Part shown: positions 1-11,311 of the stretch, in pieces | Layout: the number at the start of each line of letters is the position of its first letter | Position numbering within the stretch: the first letter of the stretch is position 1 | From: Perognathus longimembris pacificus | Lineage: Eukaryota > Chordata > Mammalia > Rodentia > Heteromyidae | NCBI RefSeq assembly: GCF_023159225.1 | Contig: NC_063172.1 | Coordinates: forward strand, 43,281,832-43,345,831 | DNA length: 64,000 bases | Direction: 5' to 3' | Notes under the pieces: model-generated | The model's database searches: none | What the model was told of the DNA's origin: nothing | The model's input: only the letters and a program-made list of their open reading frames with translations | Program-made: the position numbers and the translations under genes

Positions 1-1664
1 TAGGGTCTCCTTCCTGCCCAAACACATGCCTAGCCATGATCCTCTTATTTTCGTCTCCCACCATAACTGTGATGAAAGGCACATGCTACCACACTCAGCT
101 TCTTTCTGTTGAGATGGAGTCCCATGGATTTTTCTTCCCAAGCTGACCTGGAACCAGGATTTCCCCAGTCTCAGCCTCTGGAGTAGTTACGTATGCAAGC
201 AGGAGCTACTGGTGATCAGGATGAAATTATTCCTGTGCTTTTCAGCACATCCTTATCAAAACTTACGTTGTCTTTTTCCAGCTGTAGACATTTTGAAATC
301 TAAATGCTATCTTGGAAGTTACTGATGATTTTTGCTGTAACATGGCTTTATGTGATATAGCTGGGAACCAGCAACTTGTAATCCTAGCTTTTAAGGAGGC
401 AGAGATGTGAGAATCACAGTTCAAAACCAGCCCAGGCAGGAAAGTCCACAAGATTCACTCTTATCTCCAAGTAATCACTAAAAATCTGGAAGTGCAGCTA
501 TGGAACAAGTGGTAGAGTGCTATCTTTGAGTACCGAAGCTCAAGGACAGTGCCTGGGCCTAAGTTCAAGCCCCATTACTAGCAGGAAAATTAAAACAAAA
601 TGTACGAATTAAAACTGAGTTTTCCAATTACTTTTCCTAGAAAATAGCAATGCTATATGTAAAATCATCATCAGTGCCTTTTTTCTTTTAGCATTATACT
701 CTCTCTCTCACCTGTCTCATGAAAATGTCATATACTGCCTCCCTTTAAAAAAAAAAAGACATCTTTATTCAGAAAGAAAGAAATTTGGGGTTATCAGGAG
801 TTATTTCTTAGTAACAGCTGTGATTTCAGTCACAGTTGTGTTGCATCCAGCCTTCTGGCATGGGCCATGTGGCTTCATGCTAATATGGACCCGCCTCGAT
901 CTGTCTTCTCATCTTCAGAACAAACTTGACATGTGTCATTTAAAATCTGCCATGGCTTTCCATCCTAAAAATCTGTCAGGAGAAGAAAGATCCAGAGTCT
1001 CTGACCCCAAGTAGCCTCCTACTTCCTGCCTAGCATGTAGCGGCCATGGCTGGGCAAGTCCAATGGCCATGAAGAAAAGGAAAGGTGATCATTCTGTCTG
1101 GTCCTCTTGGGCCTGGGAGGGCCTACTGCTGCAATTATTCTCCCCCACTAGGTGTCACTCTTGTCTCATATACACATAGAAGACATTGGTCTACACCCAA
1201 AGGTTTTGTGGATTGTCCTGACTAAAAACACTTTCTATTTTTACTTGACTTTTCCATAAACTAGAAGTATATGTGACTCATCCTAAGAGCATGTACTATT
1301 TCTGACATGCCAAAATTTGTATTTTTCTTTGTTCCATTGCAGTGTGTGACTTTTAAATAAGGAGATGAAATAATTGTTTGGATTTCCTGAAGAAATGATA
1401 ACATTCTTTCTAAAATTCTATCTGTAAACAGCTTCTACAAGACCCAGCCTTTGTCCTCTTATGCTCACCAAAAGGGAACAGTTCCTTTTCATATTTGACT
1501 TTTTCAAACCCTACACACCTACAAAGATCCACTGACAATCCAATCTTCTCTTGTGTCTAAAACAAGAGAGATCTAAAATTTAGCAAGTGTTAGGATAGAC
1601 AGTGTAGGTTTGATTTTAAAGGACATGTTTGACATTTAAGTCAATATCTTATTTTCCATTTCAG
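1..1664 (+). other. PAG1: PAG1 intron (upstream part cut by window edge)
   Basis: Intronic sequence before the first exon in the window. Positions 1-220 look like one or two antisense B1-like SINE fragments, with the familiar 'cctctggagtagttacg' type motif. A B1-Geo SINE lies at 355-600. I see nothing identifiable in 600-1664. Confidence 0.7.
355..600 (+). repeat. B1-like/Geo composite SINE
   Basis: The left part follows the B1/Alu-type pattern (tgtaatcctagct, ggaggcagag, caaaaccagcccaggcagg). The right part has the Geo arm pattern (caagtggtagagtgcta, aaggacagtgcctggg, gttcaagcccc). It is old and diverged. Confidence 0.75.
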
Positions 1665-1716
1665 AGAAAAGAAGCCAAGGCTGCACAGTGCAGACCATGA
1701 GAATCTGATGAATGTG
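1665..1716 (+). CDS. PAG1: PAG1 coding exon (juxtamembrane segment)
   Basis: This 52-bp internal exon follows an acceptor ending TTTCAG and precedes the donor GTAAGC. It starts on the third base of an Arg codon and ends on a codon boundary. It reads EKKPRLHSADHENLMNV, the stretch just inside the membrane in PAG1/Cbp, the transmembrane adaptor of lipid rafts that recruits Csk to inhibit Src-family kinases. If the missing N-terminal exon encodes 42 residues, as I recall for human PAG1, these are residues 43-59. The exon carrying the transmembrane helix and the palmitoylated cysteines is not in the window. The lysine/arginine cluster fits a membrane-proximal cytoplasmic position. Identity rests on agreement with the remembered mammalian protein and on correct splicing phase to the next exon. 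Confidence 0.93.
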
Positions 1717-3637
1717 GTAAGCCTGTGTCTGCCTGTCTGTCTCTCTGACCTCTATCTGTGTGTTTAAAAAGCCACCCATCTAGGCAAGTCACCACTAATG
1801 ATCTGACTGAGATGGGCAGAAGTGAATGTGACCTCCTGTCCATCAGTGTCACCCTGGCTTACAGACTGTGTAGTTGGCCAGGTCAGCTGAGGGCTTCTGA
1901 ACTGGGGGTGCGTGTGCTGCTGGCCCCCACCTGCCACAAAGATCCTTCTATTTTGCCTGCCTGCTCCAGCCCTGCGTGAGTCTAGAAGGACAAACAGGTG
2001 GATTCAATAGCTGTTGTACTCTCTCAGTTCTGGAAGGCAGAAACCCCAAAATCAAGGTGTTGGTTCCCCCTGAAACTGGAACGGCTCCAGGCCCTCCTAC
2101 ATTCTGATGGTTGGCTAGTGTCCTTTGACCTTCTGTATGGATGTGTTATCCCAGTCTCTGTGTCTGCCGGCTCTCTCCCTGTACACTGTTTTCCGTCTCA
2201 GAGTCTAACTTTCCCCTTTATAAACAAACTTCGCCCTTTGTTTATAAATATTCCAGACATATTGAATGACCTCTCCTAGGGCGACCTTGTCTTCACTTGT
2301 CATCTACAATGACCCTGTTTTTAAGGTGGCATTCTGAGCTTCTGGGAGTTAGGACATGGGCATTGGGAAGGTCACAGTTCTACCTAGTGCAACTCACCAA
2401 GGCCCCAGGCCCCTAATACCTTAGGTATAGCTGCATTTCCGGGCAGCATTCCTCAGCCTCAGCATCTTTCATGGTGCTTTGGAGCCCTGAGAGTCAAGGA
2501 CTCCCTGTAAGGGGGAGCAGCTGGAGTCTTTCCTGCTCCTACCTTGTCCTTTGACTCAGTGTCATGCCCTGAGATGGCCAAGCACTTCCAGCAGCTGGAA
2601 TGAGGCTCTGTGCCTAGAGTCCTGCTTGAGCCCCGGGACAATGTGAAAACCAAAGACAAACGTTTCCTAGGTAGAACGTCATTTGTCAAGGTCAAGCACA
2701 CACTGGTTGGGACACTGAGATACAACAAAGGAAGCTTGGATGTGTCCAAATGTGGAACAGGAGATCCAGCCAGCCGACATGTTCAGAGTTCACACATGAG
2801 CTATCTACAGAATTTTTGTGATTCTTGATAAAGATGAAGGGAGGATTATACATAATTCAATCTGGCTTCAATCTCTGGTCTACTGAGCATTTAAAGAACT
2901 ACATTGAAAACAGCATGGTTCTGCCTATCCTTAGTGATAACTTCACCTGGTACATTGTTCCAGGCAATCAAGAAACAACCTAGCTGGGCTGGGGATATGG
3001 CCTAGTGGCAAGAGAGCTTGCCTCGTATACATGAGGCCCTGGGTTCAATTCCCCAGCACCACATATACAGAAAACGGCCAGAAGTGGCGCTGTGGCTCAA
3101 GTGGCAGAGTGCTAGCCTTGAGCAAAAAGGAAGCCAGGGACAGTGCTCAGGCCCTGAGTCCAAGGCCCAGGACTGGCCAAAAAAAAAAAAAAAAAAAGAA
3201 AGAAACAACCTAGCAATGCCAGCCTTCCCTCCAAGTGTCCTGGGGGCGAGGGGAGGCTAAGAAACATATGCAAAGCTATTTTATTTTAGGATTTTTTTAT
3301 GAACCCTGGTTGCGTGGTAGTTCTGAAAAAGTCTCAGAAATCAAGGGCCTGATCTGAGCTTTACCAGTATCAAGTCTGTTCTTTTCAGGTGACAGTGAGT
3401 GACTCTTGCCCAGGTTTGTCATGCCTGTTATTCAATTTTGACTTGTAGTGGAACTTCTGGCCTCTCCCTACCTTGAGCAAGGATAGGTTCTCATTGTAGA
3501 TGGCCAGGCTGGTTTCTTTGAGGTTCTTGGAGCACACTGCCCAATCATGGGGAAGAGCTGTATGAGCCCTGGAGTGTGACTAATAGTCTTTGCTGTACTT
3601 CTTAGCATCTTAGCTGTGGATTGTTTGTTTTTCACAG
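1717..3637 (+). other. PAG1: PAG1 intron
   Basis: A GT-AG intron. It holds one complete IDL-Geo SINE with a 14-bp target duplication (2984-3199). I see no exon-like or RNA-like sequence in the remaining 1.7 kb. Confidence 0.85.
2984..3199 (+). repeat. IDL-Geo dimeric SINE with target duplication
   Basis: The tRNA-like left arm has A box TGGCCTAGTGG and B box GGTTCAATTCC, followed by the Geo arm and an A tail. Direct repeats AAGAAACAACCTAG at 2970-2983 and 3200-3213 mark an L1-mediated insertion. Confidence 0.95.
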
Positions 3638-3734
3638 CCATCAGACAAAGAGATGTTCAGCCGTTCGGCAACCAGTCTGGTAACGGACCCCCTTGCGAGC
3701 AGTGAACAGAACGGAGTGCTCACCAATGGTGACA
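3638..3734 (+). CDS. PAG1: PAG1 coding exon (Ser/Thr-rich linker)
   Basis: This 97-bp exon starts in phase 0 after TTCACAG and ends one base into a codon, before a strong donor GTAAGT. It encodes [20 protein letters not shown] followed by [12 protein letters not shown], with the last base completing an Ile codon with the next exon. Inferred residues are 60-91. The segment is a Ser/Thr-rich, presumably disordered linker of the cytoplasmic tail and has no tyrosine. Phase and sequence agree with the flanking exons. A longer open frame continues into the intron but loses similarity to PAG1 straight after the donor. Confidence 0.95.
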
Positions 3735-4309
3735 GTAAGTTCTACAAAAATACCAGCTTCCCATGGGGTCTCGTCACCTATGAAAGTACTCTTTTTAAAA
3801 ATGTAGCCCAGAAATTGCAACGTGTGTTCTTGCTCTCTTTTTTTTCCACATCTAGTTTTAGAGGACAATGTCATGTAGGTAAATATTTAGTAATTGGCTC
3901 CTACATTCCATTCCTTGGTCTAAGATATTTATGTGTGTTAAGTCATTCACCCCAACCCTGAAAGATTACTATTATCCGTGGTAATATCTTTACCACCTAC
4001 CTCTTCCTCCATCTTCACATTTCTCTCTCACACTTTCTCTTTTGCTTCTAAGAAATGTATAATTTCCTTTGTCCCATCTTGAAGATCCAGCATTCTCTCT
4101 CTCCTTCCCATGGTCAGCTGACCCTTGATCTGCCCACAGTCTTCCCTCCTCCTGTAGTGTAACGATGTATGCAGCCTCTGGTGGTTGCAATGGACAGGGT
4201 TAACCTCTTTGCCAATCAAAGAGAAGTGAATATTTTCACCAAGAACTGCAGTCACTGAGCTACAGGATCTGGAAGTTGGCTTGAGGGAGGACTGTCTGTT
4301 TGCCTGCTT

Positions 4310-4515
4310 TTTGTTTTGCTAGGTTTGGGGTTTAAATTCAGGGCCTAGTCACTGTCCCTGAACTTTTGTACTCCTCTACCACTTGGGCCACACCTCTACT
4401 TCTGGCTCTTTTGGTAGTTTTCATTGGAGGTACAAGTACACGGGTTAGGATCTAGAATTTGAACCATGCAGTCAGAGTCTTGGGCACCTGCTCAGAGCAC
4501 TCTACATCACAGCCT
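4310..4515 (-). repeat. B1-like/Geo SINE, antisense, old
   Basis: The reverse-complement Geo pattern (gggcctagtcactgtccctg, accacttgggccacacc) is followed by a diverged B1-like half. Confidence 0.65.
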
Positions 4516-5310
4516 CTTCACACTCGCTTTGCTCTCCCTCACAGAAGTGGCAATTACATTTACTTCATGGTTTACAGCTTATGATACACTTTCACCTGAG
4601 TGAAAACAGAGTGTGTGGACAAGAAGAAATCATTTTACAATGAAACTGGAAGTGCCCTTTGCTCTCTGCCTGGTGTCCCTCCCTCCCCTCATACACACAC
4701 AGTCACTTGGCCATAAGCTTATGGGCAAACCCCAGTACCCAGAAGGGTGGAAAGGCTTGGGGCCAGCATAGTGCCCTAGGTTGTCTCCTCAGCCCTCCAT
4801 CCTCTCCTTCTGTGTTCAGGAAGTAGTCAGCAATGGTTTCCTTAGCTGGGCCTTCCAGGCTCTGCCTCATGTACCCTCTGGGAGTTCCTTTCATTCCACC
4901 CCCCCCCATGTTTCCCCCTCCTTTACTGGTAAGAAAACTGAGGTGGTCAGAATTCATCCCCAAGTCCTCTAACGGCAGCTGATTTTCTGACCCCCATGAC
5001 ACAATTCAAACCTCAGGGAAGCAGGCCTTCTCCAAGAGGAGGGGAGAGACCCAATATCATTTTTCCCATGTTCCCCACTATTTCCAGCCCCTGCCCCCAC
5101 CCCCAATATGATGGACAGTAATGTCAGAACATAATCACCTCTTTGAGTACCATAACGGCAAGTTTCTATTCTGCTCACTGAGGCTTCTCCACCTGCCTCA
5201 GGCCATTCCTGACACACAGTAGGCACTCTTTGACAGCCATTGACAAAAGTGACTGCTGGCTTCACTTGACCCCATTTCTTTGGCGGTCTAGGAGTTTAAC
5301 ATTTGTCTTT

Positions 5311-7142
5311 TTTTTTTCAAATTTTTATTATCAAACTGATGTACAGAGAGGTTACAGTTTCATACATTAGGCATTGGATACATTTCTTGTACTGTTTGTT
5401 ACCTTGTCCCTCATGCCCCTTCCCTCCCCCCCTTTCCCTCCCCCCCCCAGGTGTTCAGTTCAGTTACACCAAACAGTTTTGCAAGTATTGCTTTTGTAGT
5501 TATTTCTCCTTTTTTACCCTGTGTCTCTCAAATTTGGTATTCCCTTTGAATTTCCTACTTCCAATACCAGTAAACACGGTTTCCAATATACTCAGATAAG
5601 ATTACAGAGATAGTGTAGGTACAAACATAGGAAGGTGATACAAGAACAACATCAATAATAGAAACTACACATACACATAGGACGTTGAAAGTAGTTACAA
5701 CTGTGATATAACAATTGTTTCCATAACATGGAGTTCATTTCACTTAGCATCATCTTATGTGTTAATAAGGGTATAGCTATTGGGCCTTGTGATGCTCTGC
5801 TATGGCTTGCCTAAACCTGTACTAATTATTCCCAATAAGGGAGACCATAGAGTCCATGTTTCTTTGGGTCTGGCTCACTTCACTTAGTATAACTTTTTCC
5901 AAGTCCTTCCATTTCCTTACAAATGGAACAATGTCATTCTTTCTGATAGAGGCATAAAATTCCATTGTGTATATGTACCACATTTTCCTGATCCATTCAT
6001 CTATGGAGGGGCATCTGGGTTGGTTCCAGATTCTCGCTATGACAAATTGTGCTGCGATGAACATTGTTGTGCTGGTGGCATTACTGTGATTTTGTTTGTG
6101 GGCTTTTGGATAGATACCCAACAGTGGGGCTGCTGGGTCATAGGGGAGTTCTATATTGAGCCTTCTGAGGAATCTCTATACTGCTTGCCAGAGTGGCTGA
6201 ACCAGTTTACATTCCCACCAACAATGAAGTAGGGTTCCCTTTTGGCCACATCCCCTCCAACAATTGTTATTATTAGTTTTCTTGATATATGACATTCTTG
6301 CTGGGGTGAGATGGAATCTCAATGTTGTTTTGATTTGCATTTCCTTTATGGCCAGTGATGTAGAGCATTTTTTCATATGCCTATTGGCCATTCTCATTTC
6401 CTCATCAGAGAAGTTTCTTTGTAAGTCTTTAGCCCACTTGATGAGGGGGCTATTGGTTCTTTGCGGTTTTGTTTTGGAAGAAGGTAATTTTTTTAGTTCT
6501 GCATATATTTTAGAGATGAGGCCTTTGTCTGTTGAATGTCCGGTAAAGATCTTCTCCCAGTCTGTGGGCTTTCTGTTTATCTTGAGAGCTATGTCCTTTG
6601 CCATGCAGAAGCTCTGCAGTTTGATGCAGTCCCATTTGTCCAACCTTTCTTTGATTTGTAGCCTTTCAGGGTCTTTGTTAAGGAAGTTCTGTCCTGTGCC
6701 AAGGAGCCCAAGTGTTTCTCCTACTCCTTCCTTTAGTGTTTTCAGGGTGCCTGTTTTGATTTCAAGGTCTTTAATCCATTTGGAATTAATTTTGGTGCAG
6801 GGTGATATATAAGGATCTAGTTTTAGTTTGTTGCATGTGTTGAGCCAGTTTTGCCAGCACCACTTGTTAAAGAGGCTATCTTTCTTCCATCCTATTGTTT
6901 TAGCTCCTTTATCAAAGATTAAGTAGACGTAGTTCTGTGGGTTCAATTCTGGGTCTTCAATTCTGTTCCATTGGTCTTCAGGCCTGTTCCGGTGCCAATA
7001 CCAAGCTGTTTTTATTACTATAGCTTTATAATACAGCTTGAAGTTGGGTATTGTAATTCCTCCAGCACTGTTCTTTCTGCTTAGGAGTGTTTTTGCTATT
7101 CTAGGTCTTTTATTGTTCCATATGAGTTTCTGGATTGCTTCC
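5311..7142 (-). mobile_element. 5'-truncated L1 (SLIGNN lineage)
   Basis: The minus strand reads through the C-terminal part of L1 ORF2p for over 300 residues, including the cysteine motif [19 protein letters not shown], then a stop at about 6176. The rest continues in another frame to SLIGNN-stop at about 5822. A purine-rich 3' UTR and poly(A), seen as T/C runs on the + strand at 5309-5450, follow. Direct repeats TTAACATTTGTCTTT at 5296-5310 and 7143-7157 bound the insertion. It lies antisense in a PAG1 intron. Confidence 0.95.
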
Positions 7143-7157
7143 TTAACATTTGTCTTT

Positions 7158-7370
7158 ATTTGTTTATATTTGGTAGTACTGGGGATTGAACTCAAGGCCT
7201 TGCACTTACAAGGCAAGCATTCTGCTACTTGAGCCACACATCTTCCGTTAGCTTTTGTTTGGGTTTCAGAAAGGGTCTCATACTTTTGCCCATAATGACC
7301 CTCCTAACCTCTCTGCCTCCTGAATAGATAGGATTGTAAGTCTGTTCGCCATTCCTGGCTTGCATTGTTT
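7158..7370 (-). repeat. Antisense tRNA-derived (ID-type) SINE plus B1-like half
   Basis: The reverse complement carries GTGGCTCAAGTAGCAGAATG and GAGTTCAATCCCCAGTACTA, an ID-type unit without the Geo insert. B1-like sequence follows to about 7370. The L1 above inserted at its A-rich end. Confidence 0.65.
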
Positions 7371-7374
7371 TGTT

Positions 7375-7620
7375 TGTTTGTTTGGCACTGAGACTTGAAT
7401 TCAGGGCCTGGACACTATCCCTTAGTGCTTTTGCTGAAAGCTAGTGCCCTGCCAATTGAGACACACCACCACTTCAGGCTTTTTGGTGGTTAATTAGAGA
7501 TAAGAGTCTCATAGACTTTTCTACCCAGGGTGGCTTCAAACTGTGATCCTCAGATCTCTGCCTCCAGAGTAGCTAGGACTATAGGTGTGTGCTATCAGCA
7601 CTTAACTCCTGGCTTGGTTT
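7375..7620 (-). repeat. B1-like/Geo SINE, antisense
   Basis: The Geo half (cagggcctggacactatccc) is joined to a B1 half ending in ctccagagtagctaggacta, all in reverse orientation. Confidence 0.7.
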
Positions 7621-8078
7621 TGAGATGAGAGCTTACTAACATTTGCTGGCCTTAAATCATTCTCCACCTGAGTAGAAGAATTTCATATTTAGACATAGTC
7701 ATTTGAGGTGGAGAAGTACTGGGCAGAGATGAAACAGGGGAAAAAAACTTAAAAAGCACAGCTTTGTTATATTGGCTTACGAATATATCTATACCCTGTT
7801 TTTCCTTTATGTCTACCAAACAAAGTAAACTATGAGGGCAGATGGCTGCCAACTATTCCTTCCCATGGGCCATCACACACACACATCCTTTTTTGATGTC
7901 CAGCCTCCTACAATTTTGCTCCATCAATTGCCACTTTAATCCTCTCTCACAAGACATTGCTTACATCAGACTTACTAGGAGTAACAAAAAGAAACATTGA
8001 GCCAAATTATAGCCAGATCATTTATTAAATTTGTACTGAAAAAGATGCAATAAGCAGTTTTTATTTAAACAATGATCA

Positions 8079-8300
8079 AGGCCTGGCACCAATGGCTCAT
8101 ATCTGAAGTCTTAGCTACTCAGGAGACTTGACATCTGGAGGATCATGGTTTGAAGCCAGCCTGAAGAAGAAAACTCCAAAAGATTCCATCTCCAAAGTAG
8201 CAAACAGATGCACTGGAGATGTGGTTCAAGTGATAGAGCAGCAGCCAATTAAGAAAGCCCTGAGTTTAAACCCTAGTACCAGAAATAATGGAATGAACAA
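8079..8300 (+). repeat. B1-ID dimeric SINE lacking the Geo insertion
   Basis: The B1-like left half (tagctactcaggagac) is followed by an ID-type right half, gatgtggttcaagtgatag then ccctgagtttaaaccctag. No gaagccagggacagtgctc block lies between them. It ends 135 bp before a PAG1 exon. Confidence 0.65.
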
Positions 8301-8431
8301 CATAAAAAGTAAAATATGATAAAAATGAGAACATCAAATGATTTCTATGTGTAGTTAAATGTCATATAAAAGGGAACATTTTGATGATGTAATCTAATGT
8401 CAGGTGATCTAATTGGCTGTGTTCCGTTCTT

Positions 8432-8447
8432 TCAGTTCTTTCAGAGG
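8432..8447 (+). promoter_or_regulatory. PAG1: Tandem splice acceptor of the central PAG1 exon
   Basis: Two AG dinucleotides, ending at 8435 and 8444, each follow a pyrimidine-rich stretch. The upstream one gives the protein I recall from other mammals. The downstream one would shorten the exon by 9 nt and keep the frame, replacing Ile-Leu-Ser-Glu with a single Lys. Use of the second site is inference. Confidence 0.5.
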
Positions 8448-9031
8448 ATAGCACCCTGACTTGCATGCAGCACTACGAGGAAGTCCAGACCTCAGCTTCG
8501 GATCTGCTGGACTCACAAGACAGCACAGGGAAGCCCAAAAGTCACCAGAGCCGGGAGCTGCCCAGCCTCCCTCCGGAGAGCACAGTGGACACCATGCTGA
8601 CCACGAGGAGCATGGACGGGGAGCTGGGGCCGGGCATGGAAGGGCCTTATGAGGTGCTCAAGGACAGCTTATCCCAGGAAAACATAGTGGAGGACTGCTT
8701 GTATGAGACAGTGAAGGAGATCAAGGAGGTGGCCACTGTCACACACCTGGACAAAGGCCATGGCAAGTCCAAGTCTGTTTCTGCCTTGAAAGATCTTCCA
8801 GGGCCTCCAACTGAAGGCAAAGCAGAGTTTGCCGAGTATGCATCAGTAGACAGGAACAAAAAGTGCCGCCAGAGCACCAATGCCGAGAGCATTCTTGGAA
8901 CTCCATGTGATCCTGAGGAGGAAGCCCCGCCGCCTGTTCCTGAGAAACTCTTGGATGAGAATGAAAACCTGCAGGAGGAGGAGGGAGAGGCAGAAAAGCA
9001 AGCTGCACAGGGGACCAGCAAAACCAACAAG
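8436..9031 (+). CDS. PAG1: PAG1 large central coding exon with four tyrosine motifs
   Basis: This 596-bp exon enters in phase 1 after CTTTCAG and leaves on a codon boundary at AAG before GTGAGT. It encodes 199 residues, inferred 92-290. Tyrosine motifs visible are YEEV (Y105), YEVL (Y163), YETV (Y181) and YASV (Y226). These are acidic or hydrophobic-flanked sites of the kind Src-family kinases phosphorylate and SH2 domains bind. A proline motif, PPPVPEK (about 256-262), is a plausible SH3 ligand; family knowledge assigns PAG1 proline motifs to Src-family SH3 docking. The region is Glu/Ser-rich and low in hydrophobics, as expected for a disordered scaffold. A second AG nine bases inside the exon could act as an alternative in-frame acceptor. 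Confidence 0.97.
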
Positions 9032-9660
9032 GTGAGTTGTGTGCTTCTGGTTTCCAGAGCTTTTGTCCTGCCAAGGAGTTTGTTGAGGGATGAAAGCTGT
9101 TTTAGCATAAGCTGTGTTTGGCTTTTTCCCCTTCCAAGTAATATAAGACTGAAAACTTGTGTTTATAAAACATTTCTCTCTCATCACCTTACTTGGATAT
9201 TTTCCAATTCCTACATCATGTCTAATTAGGACCAGCTATTATTTTTTACACACATTGAAGGCTACGAATTACAGAAAGAGACTAGACTCTTGGCCACATA
9301 TTTTACCTTTCCTACTTATTGCTATTGCAAGCACTGTGGTGGCCTTGGCCCTCCCAGGATCCCAGAAATCAAATCATACTGATGAGTACAGAGAGAGCCA
9401 ACACGCATGTGCCGCTGATTACAGCCAATTGTGTATGTTTTCATATAAACCAGTGGAGAGCTTTGTATTGTAAACAATAACATACAGCTCTATGGTTTAG
9501 ACATTCAGCTCTAAAAAGAACATGTAGTCCACGGCTGTCTGGGAATGTTTATAACTGGATATTCCAGACACAATCAATTTTGTATCTCTAGTTGTCAAAT
9601 CTCCTTGGGAGTTAGCAAGGCTCAGTCTACCACAAGCAAGTAGTACCTAAGTTCTGTTAC

Positions 9661-9677
9661 ACACACACACACACACA

Positions 9678-9756
<79 letters not shown>
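9661..9756. repeat. (CA)n(CT)n microsatellite
   Basis: About 20 bp of CA dinucleotides run into about 76 bp of CT dinucleotides with almost no interruption. Confidence 0.98.
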
Positions 9757-9758
<2 letters not shown>

Positions 9759-9950
9759 GCTTGGGTTCAGATTTTGGTTGGAAGAATAGCATTGGTCAGC
9801 CAGTTGTAGCTTTACAACACTTTTAGAATTCAGGGTGAGAACAGCTGTGATTGTGTTGATTCCACTAAGGACATCTATTCTGTGACTGAATTTCAGCTTC
9901 CCCAGTCACCCAGATACCAGCTGTTGAGAGCACCAATAAAAGTGTTCCTG

Positions 9951-10141
9951 GGGCTGGGAATGTGGCTTAGTGGGAGAGTGCTTGCCTAGCATTCATGAAG
10001 CTCTGGGTTCAACTCCTCAGTACCACTTAAACAAACAAAAAAAGCCGGAAGTAGCGCTGTGGCTCAAGTGGTAGAGTGCTAGCCTTGAGCAAAAAGAAGC
10101 CAGGGACAGTGCTCAAGCCCTGAGCTCAAGTGCCAGGACTG

Positions 10142-10174
<33 letters not shown>

Positions 10175-10200
10175 AAAGAAAGAAAAGAAAAGAAAAAAAA
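9951..10200 (+). repeat. IDL-Geo SINE with long A-rich tail
   Basis: Both arms are present (gaatgtggcttagtgggag, then gtagcgctgtggctcaagtg), with an A tail of about 50 nt broken by G. A clean target duplication is not visible. Confidence 0.9.
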
Positions 10201-10685
10201 AGTGCTGTGACCATGTTCATAAAGTGCAAAAATGCAATTTGATGTCGTCTTTCACTTCCTATATAAAAAGATAATAAAATGTACGTAAATCGTGCTGCTT
10301 AACCTAGTGAAGGCGTTTTGCTGACCAGCATGGAAGGTAAAAGGATCACTGGTCTAACCCTTGCCAATAAGCCATTTTTCAGGTTTCATGTTGTAAATGG
10401 GAAATGTCCATCTAGGAACCAAATGATCTATTTACAGTGTGAGAAGAATGAGTAATCCATCATCTTCCATACAAACAACCCTAGTTTTAAGTAACTTAAG
10501 AATTTGAAGTTAAACATCCATTTATTCACCAAAAGGATTTTAATGAATACCTACTATGTATCCTATAGTCATGTAAGCACCTGGAACACATGAATAAACA
10601 AAATTTCCTGTCTCTGTGGAACTACATTTTGGTGGGAAGTCAACTATATAAAGTTTAAAGTTCCTAAAGAAAGTTCAAACAAAAA

Positions 10686-10738
10686 GGGCTTGGTTCAAGT
10701 GATAGAGAACCTGCCTTGTAAGCTAGGTCCTTCATACT
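10686..10738 (+). repeat. ID-type SINE fragment preceding a GGGA tract
   Basis: The pattern ggttcaagtgatagagaacc then taggtccttcatactaccc is an ID-type body. Its A-rich tail has expanded into the adjacent microsatellite. Confidence 0.5.
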
Positions 10739-10742
10739 ACCC

Positions 10743-10829
10743 AAGGAAGGAAGGGAGGGAGGGAGGGAGGGAGGGAGGGAGGGAGGGAGGGAGGGAGGGA
10801 GGGAGGGAATAAAAAAGGAAGGAAGGAGT
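10743..10829. repeat. (GGAA)n/(GGGA)n microsatellite
   Basis: A nearly uninterrupted GGGA array flanked by GGAA units. Confidence 0.97.
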
Positions 10830-10865
10830 TGCTCTAAAAATAAACTTAATAAAAATTCAAATTTA

Positions 10866-11068
10866 GGGCTGGGGATATGGCCTAGTGGCAAGAATGCTTG
10901 CCTCCCATACATGAAGCCCTGGGTTCAATTCCACAAGCACCACATATACAGAAGAAAAAACGGCCAGAAGTGGTGCTGTGGCTCAAGTGGTAGAGTGCTA
11001 GCCTTGAGCAAAAACAGAAGCCAGGGACAGTGCTCAGGCCCTGAGTCCAAGCCCCAGGACTGGACAAA
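10866..11068 (+). repeat. IDL-Geo SINE with target duplication
   Basis: A complete two-arm element bounded by the 15-bp direct repeat AAAAATTCAAATTTA (10851-10865 and 11069-11083). Confidence 0.93.
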
Positions 11069-11311
11069 AAAAATTCAAATTTAAATTCAATATTAAATAA
11101 ATTGAATTAGATAATCAAATTAAATTTAAATGAAATGTAATAAATTTAATTAGATAACTTAAATTACAGAAAAATTTCCAATTTACTTTGTTAATTTACA
11201 GGTGATAATATGGTGGGCTTACCTTTACATACATCCAGAAATAAAGAATTTTTTAATTTAAAGAAAAATAGAATAAATAAGATTGATAAGGTAGGAAAAA
11301 CAATTTGGGAG

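Larger units (their letters stand above)
3735..8435 (+). other. PAG1: PAG1 intron with an antisense L1
   Basis: A GT-AG intron of 4.7 kb. It contains an antisense B1-Geo SINE (4310-4515), a 1.8-kb antisense L1 3' end (5311-7142), two old antisense SINEs (7158-7620) and a B1-ID SINE (8079-8300). The remaining stretches 3735-4300, 4520-5290 and 7620-8075 show nothing recognisable. Confidence 0.85.

Noticed and set aside
2984..3060. tRNA-Ala-like sequence with A and B boxes
   Set aside because: It is the left arm of a SINE with A tail and target duplication. The cloverleaf is not maintained, so it is not a tRNA gene.
3653..3961. 102-residue open frame starting in a PAG1 exon
   Set aside because: Only the part to 3734 matches PAG1. 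The rest runs past a strong GTAAGT donor into intron.
6264..6812. 182-residue hydrophobic open frame on the + strand
   Set aside because: It is the reverse strand of L1 ORF2. The apparent membrane segments come from complementing Asn/Lys-rich codons.
8647..9108. Long open frames on the minus strand opposite the PAG1 central exon
   Set aside because: They are reverse-strand shadows of a Glu/Ser-rich coding exon, with no domain character.
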